DNA of 64,000 bases from Thermophagus xiamenensis (GCF_900112795.1 NZ_FONA01000007.1:124001-188000); one strand, 5' to 3'; positions 10,740-19,696 are shown, counted from the stretch's first letter. Notes: generated by a model not told the origin, from the sequence alone. Numbers and translations: made by a program.

Positions 10740-10777
10740 CTGGAAAGGGTGGCTGCGGATTATTCGCCACCTTCCAG
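10740..10777. other. Convergent hairpin at lpxA/pdxA junction
   Basis: CTGGAAAGGGTGGC (10740-10753) can pair with GCCACCTTCCAG (10766-10777), with a two-base bulge. The right arm lies inside the end of pdxA. It may terminate or protect the lpxA message; there is only a weak T-run. Confidence 0.4.
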
Positions 10778-11827
10778 TTCGCTTAAATTTACTTTCTTAA
10801 GCGGATTGGCAGAAATTTCCCCATGTAACTTTCTTCTTTTAAAGATATCGATAGCCAAATAAACCGCTTGGCGAAATGATTCGGGATCTGCCTTATTTTC
10901 TCCAGCAATTTCATAGGCAGTGCCATGATCAGGGGAAGTTCTGACGATAGGCAATCCGGCAGTATAATTAACACCTTCCGAAAAACCAATACTTTTAAAA
11001 GGGGCCAATCCTTGATCATGATACATTGCCAGAACAGCATCAAATTTATCCACCTGGCCCGATCCAAACAAACCATCGGCCGGATATGGCCCTAATGCCA
11101 TGATACCCTCATTTCGGGCCGCTTCAATAGCTGGAATAATAATGTTGTTCTCCTCATCCCCTATCAATCCGTTATCACCGGCATGTGGATTTAATCCTAA
11201 AACGGCAATTCGTGGCTTTCGTATGGTAAAATCAATACGCAAGGAATGATCCAAAACCCGGATTTTTTCCAATATCTTCTCAGTGGTTATAGATGCAGCT
11301 ACCTCTTTTAGGGGGATATGCCCGGTCACCACACCCACTTTTAATTTAGAACTAACCATAAGCATTATATGAGAAGAGGCATTGAACTGTTCGGCAAGGA
11401 ATTCGGTATGTCCCGGAAAAGCAAATTGTTCCGACTGAATAACATGCTTGTTTATGGGTGCCGTTACCAATACGTCAACTGCACCTCTTTTTAAATCCTC
11501 AACAGCCCTTTTTAAAGCATCAAAGGCAGCTTTCCCGCTGGTTTCGGTGGCCTTCCCCAATTCTACACGGACATTATCATCTAAACAGTTAACAATGTTA
11601 ACCCTTTTGGGAATAGCGTCTTCACCCGAATGGACATTATTTAAACTAAAATTGGAAATATTCAAAGCTTTACGATGATAAGCAGCCACTTTGGAAGACC
11701 CGTAAATTACCGGTGTGAAAAGGTCTAATGTCTTAGTATCGGCCAAAGTTTTAAATATCACTTCATACCCTATACCATTAATATCTCCTTGTGTAATGGC
11801 TACTTTAACTCTCTTTTCATTACTCAT
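10760..11827 (-). CDS. pdxA: 4-hydroxythreonine-4-phosphate dehydrogenase PdxA
   Basis: PdxA oxidises 4-phosphohydroxy-threonine in the DXP-dependent pathway to pyridoxal phosphate. The 355-residue protein shows the family N-terminus (VAITQGDINGIGYEV) and the three metal histidines in PGHTEFLAEQF, VVTGHIPLKEV and YHDQGLAPFK. The start is the ATG of MSNEKRVKVAI; a longer frame with ten more residues is less likely. It is the last gene of a minus-strand run following a small unknown gene. Vitamin B6 synthesis by this route also uses deoxyxylulose phosphate, the substrate of dxr nearby. Confidence 0.95.
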   Translation of the reverse strand: MSNEKRVKVAITQGDINGIGYEVIFKTLADTKTLDLFTPVIYGSSKVAAYHRKALNISNFSLNNVHSGEDAIPKRVNIVNCLDDNVRVELGKATETSGKAAFDALKRAVEDLKRGAVDVLVTAPINKHVIQSEQFAFPGHTEFLAEQFNASSHIMLMVSSKLKVGVVTGHIPLKEVAASITTEKILEKIRVLDHSLRIDFTIRKPRIAVLGLNPHAGDNGLIGDEENNIIIPAIEAARNEGIMALGPYPADGLFGSGQVDKFDAVLAMYHDQGLAPFKSIGFSEGVNYTAGLPIVRTSPDHGTAYEIAGENKADPESFRQAVYLAIDIFKRRKLHGEISANPLKKVNLSELEGGE

Positions 11828-11875
11828 TGTCAAAAAATTTTTCGTCGTCAAACACAACTGTAGTACCTAAAAGAT

Positions 11876-12253
11876 TCATTTTTGGCCTGAATAGTGTCGA
11901 AAATATTCCCGCGTCATCACTTTTTTTAATTCGCGATGAAGGATTAATTCCGTCAAAAGGTTATTATAGGGAACTTCAGGCATTTGTTGTTCATACTTAT
12001 CGATATCATTCATGTTGACATCGATACGATATAATAAATTAAATAACTTTTCCTGATGATTAGCCAGTAGATTTGTGATATGCTCTAACATTTGGGCAAA
12101 CAAATGATCATAGAAATCATTTACCTCCCCTGAAAAACTGATATTGAGATCAAACTCAGCAAAATCTTTTATTATTTGATCAATAGTTTTCCGAATAAGC
12201 TCTTCCCGGCCAGTAGCCTTAACAATATCTTCTTTCGAAAAAGCAGGTAACAT
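11876..12253 (-). CDS. Conserved-looking small protein of unknown function
   Basis: A 125-residue soluble, mostly helical protein with no signal peptide or membrane segment. I do not recognise a named family. Its ATG abuts the stop codon of the DUF4837 lipoprotein gene with no spacing, so the two are translationally coupled. It also precedes pdxA by 48 bp in the same direction. The tight coupling and ordinary codon use support a real gene; function is unknown. Confidence 0.75.
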   Translation of the reverse strand: MLPAFSKEDIVKATGREELIRKTIDQIIKDFAEFDLNISFSGEVNDFYDHLFAQMLEHITNLLANHQEKLFNLLYRIDVNMNDIDKYEQQMPEVPYNNLLTELILHRELKKVMTREYFRHYSGQK

Positions 12254-13276
12254 TTATTGTTCCTCCTTTTTCGGTTCTTCTTTTTCATCCAGAAAACGGA
12301 ACGAATAAAGTATGGATTCCAGTTGCCAAACCAGGTTACGTTTTTCTGGTTTTTCCGGGGCATACACATAACCTTCGGTAACCACCACGCGCCCGTTTTC
12401 GGGGTCAATATGAGCGAAGCTTACAAACGGCCCACCCATAATATCACCTTCGACACGCCATAATCCGCGAATCTCAACGATTTGATGGTCATTATGTTCA
12501 AATCGCTTATAGGTAACCGGAACCCTATCTTCGGTAGTCATATAGGATCCTTCCGAAGGCCCGGGAACATTTACTCGCAGAACAGAGTCCCGCTTATTTA
12601 ACAAATAAGGTTCGGTGATGCTTTCAAAGCCGGTATATTCAAACGAATAAACAAAGAGTCCCTGACTGGTCAACGGGGTCTCATTAGACATCCACATAAA
12701 ATTTTTGCCGGGCTTATTCTCATTGAAATTAACCGGTACAATCATAAAGGCATCCCATACATTCTTAAACTTTTCAGTGAGCGTACGATTAATGTATTTT
12801 CTGTAATAGTTCTGGTTGCGGTCTCTTTCAGCCTTAACAAAAAAACCGGCAAGTTTAATTTCCTCAGCGTTCACTATAGAATCGAGTTGCCAGCCGTCTT
12901 GGGCATATATCTCAGCCATAGCATGCTGCTTCCCCCATCGGTCTTTATAATACTTAATGTCAGGTTTCTGACCATTTTTAATATAAACAAGGATTAAATT
13001 TCTGAATGGTTTCAACCGTTCACTGAAGGCCCTGTGGGGAATCACCGAAACATCGAAGAGCGGCTCATGCTGCGGCAGTCCCAACATCGACTGCTGCATC
13101 ACAGAAATTAGCGTTTTTCCTCCCACACTTTCTTTCACCGAATCATTCATAACAATCAACATCTCACCCTGGCTACCAGAAAGGTTAGGCTTATAAATGC
13201 CTCCCTTATCTTTACAAGCAGAAAAAAACAACACCAGAACAGTTATAAGGGCAAAAAATATACGTTTTGAAGCCAT
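12254..13276 (-). CDS. DUF4837 family lipoprotein
   Basis: A 340-residue Bacteroidota lipoprotein. Residues 1-20 are a signal sequence (KRIFFALITVLVLFFSA) with the lipobox ending at Cys21. The mature part matches DUF4837, with characteristic segments such as GSQGEMLIVM, LPQHEPLFDV and GLWRVEGDIMGGPFVS. The family is confined to Bacteroidota; its role is not established, but it is probably in the cell envelope. A TAATTTTG -7-like element lies at 13297-13304, without a clear -33 box. Confidence 0.85.
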   Translation of the reverse strand: MASKRIFFALITVLVLFFSACKDKGGIYKPNLSGSQGEMLIVMNDSVKESVGGKTLISVMQQSMLGLPQHEPLFDVSVIPHRAFSERLKPFRNLILVYIKNGQKPDIKYYKDRWGKQHAMAEIYAQDGWQLDSIVNAEEIKLAGFFVKAERDRNQNYYRKYINRTLTEKFKNVWDAFMIVPVNFNENKPGKNFMWMSNETPLTSQGLFVYSFEYTGFESITEPYLLNKRDSVLRVNVPGPSEGSYMTTEDRVPVTYKRFEHNDHQIVEIRGLWRVEGDIMGGPFVSFAHIDPENGRVVVTEGYVYAPEKPEKRNLVWQLESILYSFRFLDEKEEPKKEEQ

Positions 13277-13410
13277 ATTATGATTACTATTAAATTCAAA
13301 ATTAGATTGATGTTAATCTTTTAGAAGGGTGAAGTTACAAAAAAAATTAAAGATGGTAGTTGGTTCGACTCCGTTAAGTGTTTATTATACTCATTCCATA
13401 TTTTAAACAC

Positions 13411-14583
13411 TTATTGCTGCGCCAATTCATGAAAAAAGAATTCTTCCTCCGCTTTATCTTTTGGTTCCCAAACAATTAATTTTTGTCCGGCATAAAGCCG
13501 TTTGTCTTTAAGGTCATTCCAGCGCATTAAATCTTCAATTCTACACTCATATGCCATTGCAATGCTATGAAAAAATTCTCCCTTTTGCACAATATGAGTA
13601 ATCTTTCGCCGACCGGTAGTATCTCCACAGGCTTCCACTTTTTTTGGTGCAGGGGCCTCCTCACTCAAAAACTTTGAGCGCTGTTGATAAAAAATTTCAA
13701 GTTGATCTTCGGGCAATACTATTGAAACTGCTTCACCTGTATCCGACACCGGAATATAATCAAGTTTATAAACAGGGTTCAAAAGCCGAAGAACATCAAT
13801 AGAAATACCTGTTAATCGAGATATTTGCTCAAAAGAAATGCCTCCCTTTACATTGCACGTTGCCAACTCATCATAATGAAACGTTTCGGGCAATGGCTTT
13901 ATATCATATGAATGATAGTAATTCATCACATAGTTAACAGCCATAAAAGCAGGGACATAACCCCTGGCCTGTACCGGCAAAAATGGTCGCAGTTTCCAAT
14001 AATCTTTTTCTCCCCCCGCTTGTTTTATGGCTTCTTTGACAGCCCCTATTCCCACGTTATAGGCAGAGATAGCCAACAACCAATCATTGAAATTGCTATA
14101 TAAATATTTCAGGTAACGGCAGGCGGCGTCAGTAGATTTGACGGGATCGGCTCTTTCGTCAATATAGGAAGTAACTTTTAAATCAAACATTCTGGAAGCC
14201 TGATACAAGAACTGCCATAATCCATAAGCACCGGACGATGATTTGGCCTGAGGTTGTAAAGCCGATTCCACAACAGCCAGATATTTCAGTTCTAATGGAA
14301 GGCCGTACTTGTCTAGATACTCTTCGAAAAGAGGAAAATAAAGTTTTGAACGTGACAGAATGCCAGCTAAATGCTCAGGACGTTTTACAGTATACACATC
14401 AATATATGCCTGCACATACTGGTTATATTCTAACGGAATGGGTGTTTGTAAATTTAGCTTTTCAATTCTTGATTCAATCAAATAAGCCGGTACACTGTTT
14501 CGATTAGCATATCCTCCCGAAAGAATAAAAAACAATATAACCAGCAACAAAACGCAACGCTTTATCTGTAAGCATTTGAACAT
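13411..14583 (-). CDS. LysM lytic transglycosylase (MltD-like)
   Basis: This 390-residue exported protein cleaves peptidoglycan glycan strands non-hydrolytically. A hydrophobic signal segment covers residues 9-22. The SLT domain (about 90-210) has the catalytic glutamate Glu106 in VVESALQPQAKSS and the GAYGLWQF and AISAYNVGIGAVKEA motifs. A LysM domain lies near 325-370 (HIVQKGEFFHSIA through LYAGQKLIVWE). The start is the ATG of MFKCLQIK; an in-frame TTG four codons upstream also exists. Neighbours are a DUF4837 lipoprotein gene and a tatA-like gene, both in the same direction. Confidence 0.92.
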   Translation of the reverse strand: MFKCLQIKRCVLLLVILFFILSGGYANRNSVPAYLIESRIEKLNLQTPIPLEYNQYVQAYIDVYTVKRPEHLAGILSRSKLYFPLFEEYLDKYGLPLELKYLAVVESALQPQAKSSSGAYGLWQFLYQASRMFDLKVTSYIDERADPVKSTDAACRYLKYLYSNFNDWLLAISAYNVGIGAVKEAIKQAGGEKDYWKLRPFLPVQARGYVPAFMAVNYVMNYYHSYDIKPLPETFHYDELATCNVKGGISFEQISRLTGISIDVLRLLNPVYKLDYIPVSDTGEAVSIVLPEDQLEIFYQQRSKFLSEEAPAPKKVEACGDTTGRRKITHIVQKGEFFHSIAMAYECRIEDLMRWNDLKDKRLYAGQKLIVWEPKDKAEEEFFFHELAQQ

Positions 14584-14732
14584 ATATCCCGTCAAATTGG
14601 TTTTGCCTAAACCATAAATTGTTATTAGACAAAAAATTCCTGAAATCCATTCTTTTAAGACTCGCTTTCACCTTAGAAGTTTTTCCCAGTCAAAAAAGTG
14701 CAAGCTCGAACCTAACTGCTAATCCAAATAAC

Positions 14733-14951
14733 TCAGGATTTCTCTTTATCGCTATTTTCCTCTTTTTTGTTTTCTTCCTTTGAGTCATTTAAAGCCTCGT
14801 TTCGTGCTTTTTTAAACTCTCTCATTCCCTGCCCCAGGCCTTTCATGAGTTCGGGAATTTTTCGTCCGCCAAACAACAATAAAATGGCCAAAATAATTAC
14901 TATCCATTCCCAACCTCCCGGAATAGCTAAAAATAACACTGAAAGTTCCAT
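14733..14951 (-). CDS. tatA: Sec-independent translocase protein TatA/E-like
   Basis: A 72-residue single-span membrane protein. The N-terminal segment [16 protein letters not shown] is followed by the TatA hinge [21 protein letters not shown], an amphipathic helix, and a charged tail rich in Lys and Glu. TatA subunits assemble the twin-arginine translocation pore with TatC; no tatC is visible here. The start is the ATG of [12 protein letters not shown]; an upstream ATG would add 11 charged residues before the membrane segment, which is unusual for TatA. Confidence 0.9.
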   Translation of the reverse strand: MELSVLFLAIPGGWEWIVIILAILLLFGGRKIPELMKGLGQGMREFKKARNEALNDSKEENKKEENSDKEKS

Positions 14952-15087
14952 ATTTTTCTCCTTTAAATTATCTGAAATCAACAATTAAGGGCACCACCAA
15001 TCAAGCTAATTTAGTACCCTGTTACAAATGTATTAATTTAATTGTTAAAAACAGGACGATTTCGGGTGATATTCAAATTTAGGCCAA

Positions 15088-16407
15088 TCATTGACTAAGC
15101 CACCTAAACAGGTCATTCCCGTTGGCATACAACAACAATGCAATTAAAAAAATCATTCCCGCCAGTTGTGCATACTCCATGAATTTTTCGCTGGGTTTTC
15201 GGCCTGTAAAAATCTCAAAGAGCAGAAACAACACATGTCCCCCATCCAAAGCCGGAATAGGCAAAATATTCATAAATGCCAAAATAAGCGAGAGAAAAGC
15301 AGTTGTTGTCCAAAAGCTTAACCAATCCCAGCTGGCCGGAAACAGATTACCAATGGTTCCGAACCCACCTACCTGACGCATTCCTTCCTTGGTAAATACC
15401 AGCCTAAATTGTTTTACGTAACCGATTAACAAATTGACTCCTTTCTTGATTCCGGCAGGAAAAGCTTCAAAAAAACCAAATTTGCGATCCTTCACCTCCA
15501 AATAATTGTTTGGCGAGCGGGCAATTATTCCTATTTTACCTGACTGATTTACACGTACAGGTAAGGTTATGAAATCTGAACCGCGGTAGAAAGAGATGGT
15601 AGTGGTGTCACCTTTATATTTATTGAGCTCCTCTACAAACTCATAGAAAAAGGGCACTTCTATTCCTCCAACGGCAACCAAGCTATCACCCTTTTGAATT
15701 CCGGCTTCGGCTGCCGGCATTCCCTTCGCCACAGAATCAACCACAAAAGGGATCCGGTATCGGGCAAATTGTTTTACCCTTTCTGACAGCAAACGCTGGC
15801 TAAAATCGGCCGGTACCTTTAACTGAAATATGGAATCCCCTCTTTTAACCGTTAAGTATTGCGGATCTTCCAAAAACAGGTGATGCGTTAAATCAGAAAT
15901 GGTAGTCACTTTAAAACTATCGACAGCCAAAACAAAATCTCCATCCTGAAGGCCTATCTCATGCCCTAAAGCGTGATAGGAATAACCGTATTTTGAACCT
16001 TCGAGCGGAATGTAGGATTCGCCCCATTTAAAAAGGATCATCCAAAAGATGAACAGGGCCAGAATAAAATTCACCAGAACTCCGCCTATCATTATAAAAA
16101 GGCGTTGCCAGGCTGGCTTGGCTCTAAATTCCCAGGGCTGTGGCGGGCTTTTTAGTTGTTCTTTATCCATCGATTCGTCTATCATCCCGGATATTTTCAC
16201 ATAACCTCCCAACGGAAGCCATCCCATGCCATATTCTGTTTCGCCCTTCTTAAACTTAAACAACGAAAAACCGGGATTAAAAAAAAGATAAAATTTCTCG
16301 ACACGTGTTTTAAACAGGCGCGCAAAAAGAAAATGGCCAAATTCGTGCAGAATAACTAAGATAGAAAGACTTAAAATCAGTTGTAACGCTTTAATCAAAA
16401 ACTCCAT
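15088..16407 (-). CDS. rseP: RIP site-2 metalloprotease RseP
   Basis: An inner-membrane zinc protease that cleaves transmembrane segments such as those of anti-sigma factors and leftover signal peptides. The 439-residue protein has the zinc motif HEFGH at residues 21-25 in the first membrane span, PDZ-type sequence in the middle (AAEAGIQKGDSLVAVGG, about 220-245), and the second active-site motif in NILPIPALDGGH near residue 390. A consensus promoter lies at 16519-16549, giving a leader of about 100 nt. The gene stands alone between tatA and dxr. Confidence 0.95.
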   Translation of the reverse strand: MEFLIKALQLILSLSILVILHEFGHFLFARLFKTRVEKFYLFFNPGFSLFKFKKGETEYGMGWLPLGGYVKISGMIDESMDKEQLKSPPQPWEFRAKPAWQRLFIMIGGVLVNFILALFIFWMILFKWGESYIPLEGSKYGYSYHALGHEIGLQDGDFVLAVDSFKVTTISDLTHHLFLEDPQYLTVKRGDSIFQLKVPADFSQRLLSERVKQFARYRIPFVVDSVAKGMPAAEAGIQKGDSLVAVGGIEVPFFYEFVEELNKYKGDTTTISFYRGSDFITLPVRVNQSGKIGIIARSPNNYLEVKDRKFGFFEAFPAGIKKGVNLLIGYVKQFRLVFTKEGMRQVGGFGTIGNLFPASWDWLSFWTTTAFLSLILAFMNILPIPALDGGHVLFLLFEIFTGRKPSEKFMEYAQLAGMIFLIALLLYANGNDLFRWLSQ

Positions 16408-16518
16408 ACTTTTTCAATTGAGGTTTAAAGCTATCCGGCTTTAGAGTGATTTAAAATGAATGCTAACTTAAGACACCTCAGCCAGATAATTTTTATGGAT
16501 CCAACATAACAATTTATG

Positions 16519-16549
16519 CAAACATATCTGATAAATTTCTTTTAACAAA
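16519..16549 (-). promoter_or_regulatory. Promoter of rseP
   Basis: Minus-strand TTTG (16546-16549), 19 bp, then TATGTTTG (16519-16526) is an exact match to the Bacteroidota consensus TTTG-N19-TAnnTTTG. The predicted start of transcription is near 16512, about 105 nt before the rseP ATG. Confidence 0.72.
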
Positions 16550-16625
16550 GTTTTAAGTTAAAAGACACATCTTTTCAGCAAAAACACGTAATTATAAAGA
16601 AATGCAACAAATATATTGATTTTCT

Positions 16626-17780
16626 TTATTTTCCGACCATTTCGGCCGCTAACACGCGTGCTTCTTTATCCGACTCCAGATAATCCGTAAAATCGGGGTT
16701 CTCTACAAAAGAGGCTTTAAACATAGTTTGTTCAATAATATGGGACATTTGGACGAAGCCAATTTTAGATTTCAAAAAAGCATCTACAGCAACTTCATTG
16801 GCGGCATTCACAATACAGGGCATATTTCCACCCTTGTGCATTGCTTCAAATGCCAGAGCCAAATTGCGAAACACTTTCACATCAGCTTTTTCAAAAGTTA
16901 AAGAGGGATATTCCGAAAAATTAAATCGAGGCCAATTATTTTCCAGCCGTTCGGGATAGCTCAATGCGTATTGGATAGGAAGTCTCATGTCCGGCAACCC
17001 CAATTGGGCTTTAATGGATCCGTCACAGAACATCACCAATGAATGGACGATAGATTGAGGATGAACCACAATCTCTATTTGTTCGGGTTGAATATCAAAC
17101 AACCACTTGGCTTCTATGGCTTCAAAACCCTTATTCATTAACGTAGCGGAATCGATGGTGATTTTATCGCCCATTTTCCAGTTGGGATGATTCAGCGCCT
17201 GGCAACGTGTTACCTTCCTGAGAAATTCCACATCTTTTCCCCGGAAAGGCCCACCTGATGCTGTAAGAATCACTTTGTCAACAAATTGAGTTTTTTCACC
17301 GGCAAGACATTGGAAAATGGCAGAATGTTCCGAATCGATAGGCAGTACAGATACATTCTTTTTTCGCGCAAGTTCCATAATAAGATCTCCGGCTACCACC
17401 AGCGTTTCTTTGTTAGCCAAAGCAATAGTCTTTCCGGCTTCAATAGCTTTCATGGTGGGCAATAACCCAGAAAAGCCTACCAGGGCAACCACTACAACAT
17501 CTATCTCCTTTATCGTCACAACCTGAGCCAGAGCCTCCTCACCACAACAAACCTGAATATTATATTTTTGCAATTGTTCTTTAACCCATTTGTACTTACT
17601 GTGATCACCAATAACAACAACCTGGGGTTTATATTTTCTTGCTTGCTCAACCAACAGGGCTGCATTTTTTCTTGCAGTTAAAACTACTACTTGATAAAGA
17701 TCTGAATGTTGCTCTATTACCTGGAGTGTTTGTGTCCCTATGGAACCGGTAGAACCAAGAAGAGCTATACGTCGTTTCAT
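16626..17780 (-). CDS. dxr: 1-deoxy-D-xylulose-5-phosphate reductoisomerase
   Basis: Dxr makes 2-C-methylerythritol 4-phosphate, the committed step of the MEP isoprenoid pathway. The 384-residue protein opens with the NADPH-binding motif LLGSTGSIGTQTL (residues 8-20), and shows LANKETLVVAG, the metal and substrate region PIDSEHSAIFQCL, and LTASGGPFRG followed by NHPNWKMGDKITIDSATLMNK. The length is normal. Its start codon ATGAAA lies within the conserved end of a dispersed repeat unit (17775-17875), so the gene's leader is made of repeat sequence. Confidence 0.97.
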   Translation of the reverse strand: MKRRIALLGSTGSIGTQTLQVIEQHSDLYQVVVLTARKNAALLVEQARKYKPQVVVIGDHSKYKWVKEQLQKYNIQVCCGEEALAQVVTIKEIDVVVVALVGFSGLLPTMKAIEAGKTIALANKETLVVAGDLIMELARKKNVSVLPIDSEHSAIFQCLAGEKTQFVDKVILTASGGPFRGKDVEFLRKVTRCQALNHPNWKMGDKITIDSATLMNKGFEAIEAKWLFDIQPEQIEIVVHPQSIVHSLVMFCDGSIKAQLGLPDMRLPIQYALSYPERLENNWPRFNFSEYPSLTFEKADVKVFRNLALAFEAMHKGGNMPCIVNAANEVAVDAFLKSKIGFVQMSHIIEQTMFKASFVENPDFTDYLESDKEARVLAAEMVGK

Positions 17781-17875
17781 CAGTATATATAAATTTTATC
17801 TAAGTTATTGGTCGAATGGAACTCACATGATTTAAAGTAATACATGTACTTTTATTGGTCATGCCTGCTCCATCA
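17775..17875. repeat. Dispersed repeat, short unit, upstream of dxr
   Basis: A member of an intergenic repeat family. On the plus strand it begins TTTCATCAGTATA and continues with AAATTTTATCTAAGTTATTG and GTCGAATGGAACTCACATG, ending in TTGGTCATGCC. The CAT at its left end (17778-17780) is the dxr start codon read on the minus strand. CATGATT (17826-17832) can pair with GGTCATG (17857-17863) using two G·U pairs. It shares near-identical stretches with units at 28553 and 50442. Confidence 0.8.
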
Positions 17876-17888
17876 TAATAATATTATT

Positions 17889-18038
17889 CTATTTGCCTAA
17901 TTGTTTTCTATGACTGATCTTATTCCACTTTCTCGCCTGAAAGGAAAAACCATTTTTACTGCCATCGAGAAATTCACTTAAATCTCCATCTCCCTTTTGC
18001 CGGGGCACTTCAAAACTTGTTCCGGCTGTGCAAATCAT
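17889..18038 (-). CDS. Candidate 49-residue small protein
   Basis: A 49-codon frame from an ATG (18036-18038) to TAG (17889-17891), read as MICTAGTSFEVPRQKGDGDL followed by a basic C-terminal half ending KISHRKQLGK. It fills the gap between the M23 peptidase gene and the repeat upstream of dxr, in the same direction as both. An in-frame stop lies three codons before the ATG, so this start is the only one. The residue composition is balanced and plausible for a soluble protein. I recognise no family. It may be a real small gene or the remnant of a larger one. Confidence 0.35.
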   Translation of the reverse strand: MICTAGTSFEVPRQKGDGDLSEFLDGSKNGFSFQARKWNKISHRKQLGK

Positions 18039-18140
18039 TATTGGTCATGGTTGTTGGTTATCACAAAAATAAAAGCAGGAAAGAAATGCATCCGCATCAC
18101 CTCGGTTACCCATAGTGCTGTAACAAGCATGGCAAACCAC

Positions 18141-19046
18141 TTAAAAAGAGATGTATTCTTTCGGATCCAGAGGGATACCGTTATGCCACAATTCAAAATG
18201 GAGATGCGGACCAGTGGTTAACTCACCGGAATTCCCTACATGAGCAATGGCTTCACCGGCCTTTACATGATCACCTGTAGACTTTAGCAATCGCTCATTG
18301 TGCTTATACATGGAAATAAAATTATTGGCATGTTGAATTTGGATCACATAGCCTGTCTCTACCGTCCATCCCGAAAAAATGACCACCCCATCCATTACAG
18401 CAGAAACTCTTGCCCCTGGACCAGCAACAATATCAACACCAAAATGTCTTTGGGGATTTCCAAATTCATTAACTACCATGCCTTTTAATGGCGGGAAAAA
18501 GAAAGTATTCTCCAATAAAGGATTCAAAACCTGTTCGGTACTTTGAGGCGGAGTAAATTTTTCTTCTCGTTCCACTAACGCTCTGAACATTGAGTCCTCC
18601 TCCGAGCGCGTGAAATCTATTGATCTCCACCCGGAGGTATCATCAGAAAGATTTTCCCCAATAGCATCAGAATTTTCTGTGGCGACAGTATCTTCCGGGT
18701 TTTCGTTTGGCACTTCACCGTTTATGATCATCTTCATATTCTCGATAAACTTATTTCGCTTTTCAATTTCCATAATAAGCGAATCCACTCTTTCTGAATT
18801 TCTAACAATTAATAGCCGTTGAGTGGGATCCGGATAACCCGGGATATATTCTTTCAATCCGGTAAAAGCGATAAGAAATATAACCAAAACCACCAATAAA
18901 ATTACCGAAAACCCTATAATGGTAAAAACATTCAACCGAGACAGCCTTATTACCAAAACCTCTTCATAAGTTTGTTCATTAAATACAGCTAATTTGTATT
19001 TACTTCTTAATTTTTGTACAAATGCTTTTCTTTTGTTAACCCCCAT
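18141..19046 (-). CDS. M23 family metallopeptidase (LytM-type), membrane-anchored
   Basis: A 301-residue inner-membrane protein with one transmembrane span (about 41-62), a coiled and acidic linker (about 75-165) and a C-terminal M23 domain (about 185-300). Zinc ligands are present: His201 and Asp205 in RHFGVD, and His281 and His283 in GPHLHFELW, so it is predicted to be an active peptidoglycan endopeptidase. The N-terminal layout, cytoplasmic start then membrane span then coiled linker, is that of Bacteroidota M23 proteins. A short frame with a strong Shine-Dalgarno overlaps its start (19007-19081). Confidence 0.92.
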   Translation of the reverse strand: MGVNKRKAFVQKLRSKYKLAVFNEQTYEEVLVIRLSRLNVFTIIGFSVILLVVLVIFLIAFTGLKEYIPGYPDPTQRLLIVRNSERVDSLIMEIEKRNKFIENMKMIINGEVPNENPEDTVATENSDAIGENLSDDTSGWRSIDFTRSEEDSMFRALVEREEKFTPPQSTEQVLNPLLENTFFFPPLKGMVVNEFGNPQRHFGVDIVAGPGARVSAVMDGVVIFSGWTVETGYVIQIQHANNFISMYKHNERLLKSTGDHVKAGEAIAHVGNSGELTTGPHLHFELWHNGIPLDPKEYISF

Positions 19047-19081
19047 AGTTCCCTAAAATAATTTGCGTATGAATAAACCAT
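19007..19081 (-). other. Possible 24-codon upstream frame overlapping M23 start
   Basis: AGGAGGTG (19092-19099, minus strand) stands 10 nt before an ATG that opens a 24-residue frame, MVYSYANYFRELWGLTKEKH and four more, which ends inside the M23 gene in another reading frame. A perfect Shine-Dalgarno is rare in this window. It may be a regulatory leader peptide or chance. Confidence 0.3.
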
Positions 19082-19321
19082 AATCTATTTTCACCTCCTA
19101 ATTATTATTAATCAAATTTTCCAGCCGAACCACACATCACTCTTTCACATTCATGTAAAGCAAGAATAGAAATTTTTCACACGCATTTTTGATTTTCTTT
19201 GTCATACAAAATTAAGCAATAATATGAATGTACCGAAACAAAAAAACAATCCATTAGGAAATTCAAATGACAGAGTCTTACAACCAATAAAATTTATTAT
19301 CAATTTTTAACACAAAAACCC

Positions 19322-19352
19322 CTTGCAATAGGCACAAAACCTATTATATTTG
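19322..19352 (+). promoter_or_regulatory. Promoter of tRNA-fMet
   Basis: CTTG (19322-19325), 19 bp, then TATATTTG (19345-19352) matches the Bacteroidota consensus with one mismatch in the -33 box. The predicted start is near 19358, about 40 nt before the tRNA. Confidence 0.68.
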
Positions 19353-19395
19353 CACTCGCAAACGAGAAAGAGAAACAAGAAGTTCAAAGATATAT

Positions 19396-19468
<73 letters not shown>

Positions 19469-19470
19469 CA

Positions 19471-19508
19471 AAGCCGTAAAATTAAATTTTACGGCTTTTT
19501 TGTTTTTT
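19471..19508 (+). terminator. Intrinsic terminator of tRNA-fMet
   Basis: A 13-bp stem AAGCCGTAAAATT/AATTTTACGGCTT with a short A-rich loop is followed by TTTTTTGTTTTTT. It begins directly after the tRNA. Confidence 0.92.
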
Positions 19509-19510
19509 AT

Positions 19511-19696
19511 GGTTATGCCCATTTCATCCGCATAAAATTTACTTACTTCACTGATATATTGATTCTTAAAAGTAGTCAATAGTGGTTAGTCGTTAGTCAC
19601 TAATCCATTAACACTAATGACTACTGACTTCTTCTGCCTTCTGCCTGTGCACTTCTGCCTTTGTCTTTTATACATGTTCTGGTTGTGGCAAGCCCT
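19511..19696. repeat. Dispersed repeat, long unit, after tRNA-fMet
   Basis: Begins with the tail of a preceding unit (GGTTATGCCCA), then TTTCATCCGCATAAAATTTA, an imperfect palindrome (AGTAGTCAATAGTG at 19571-19584 against CACTAATGACTACT), tandem heptamers (CTTCTGCCTTCTGCCTGTGC), and the common tail TTTTATACATGTTCT followed by TTGTGGCAAG. It resembles the units at 28656 and 62504. Confidence 0.8.

Noticed and set aside
13411-14583. Invasion or phage lysozyme origin for the transglycosylase
   Set aside because: The LysM plus SLT layout and envelope-gene neighbours are typical housekeeping Bacteroidota features; there are no phage genes around.
16408-16625. Riboswitch in the rseP leader
   Set aside because: The leader of about 100 nt shows no strong stems or known conserved core; a plain promoter explains the region.
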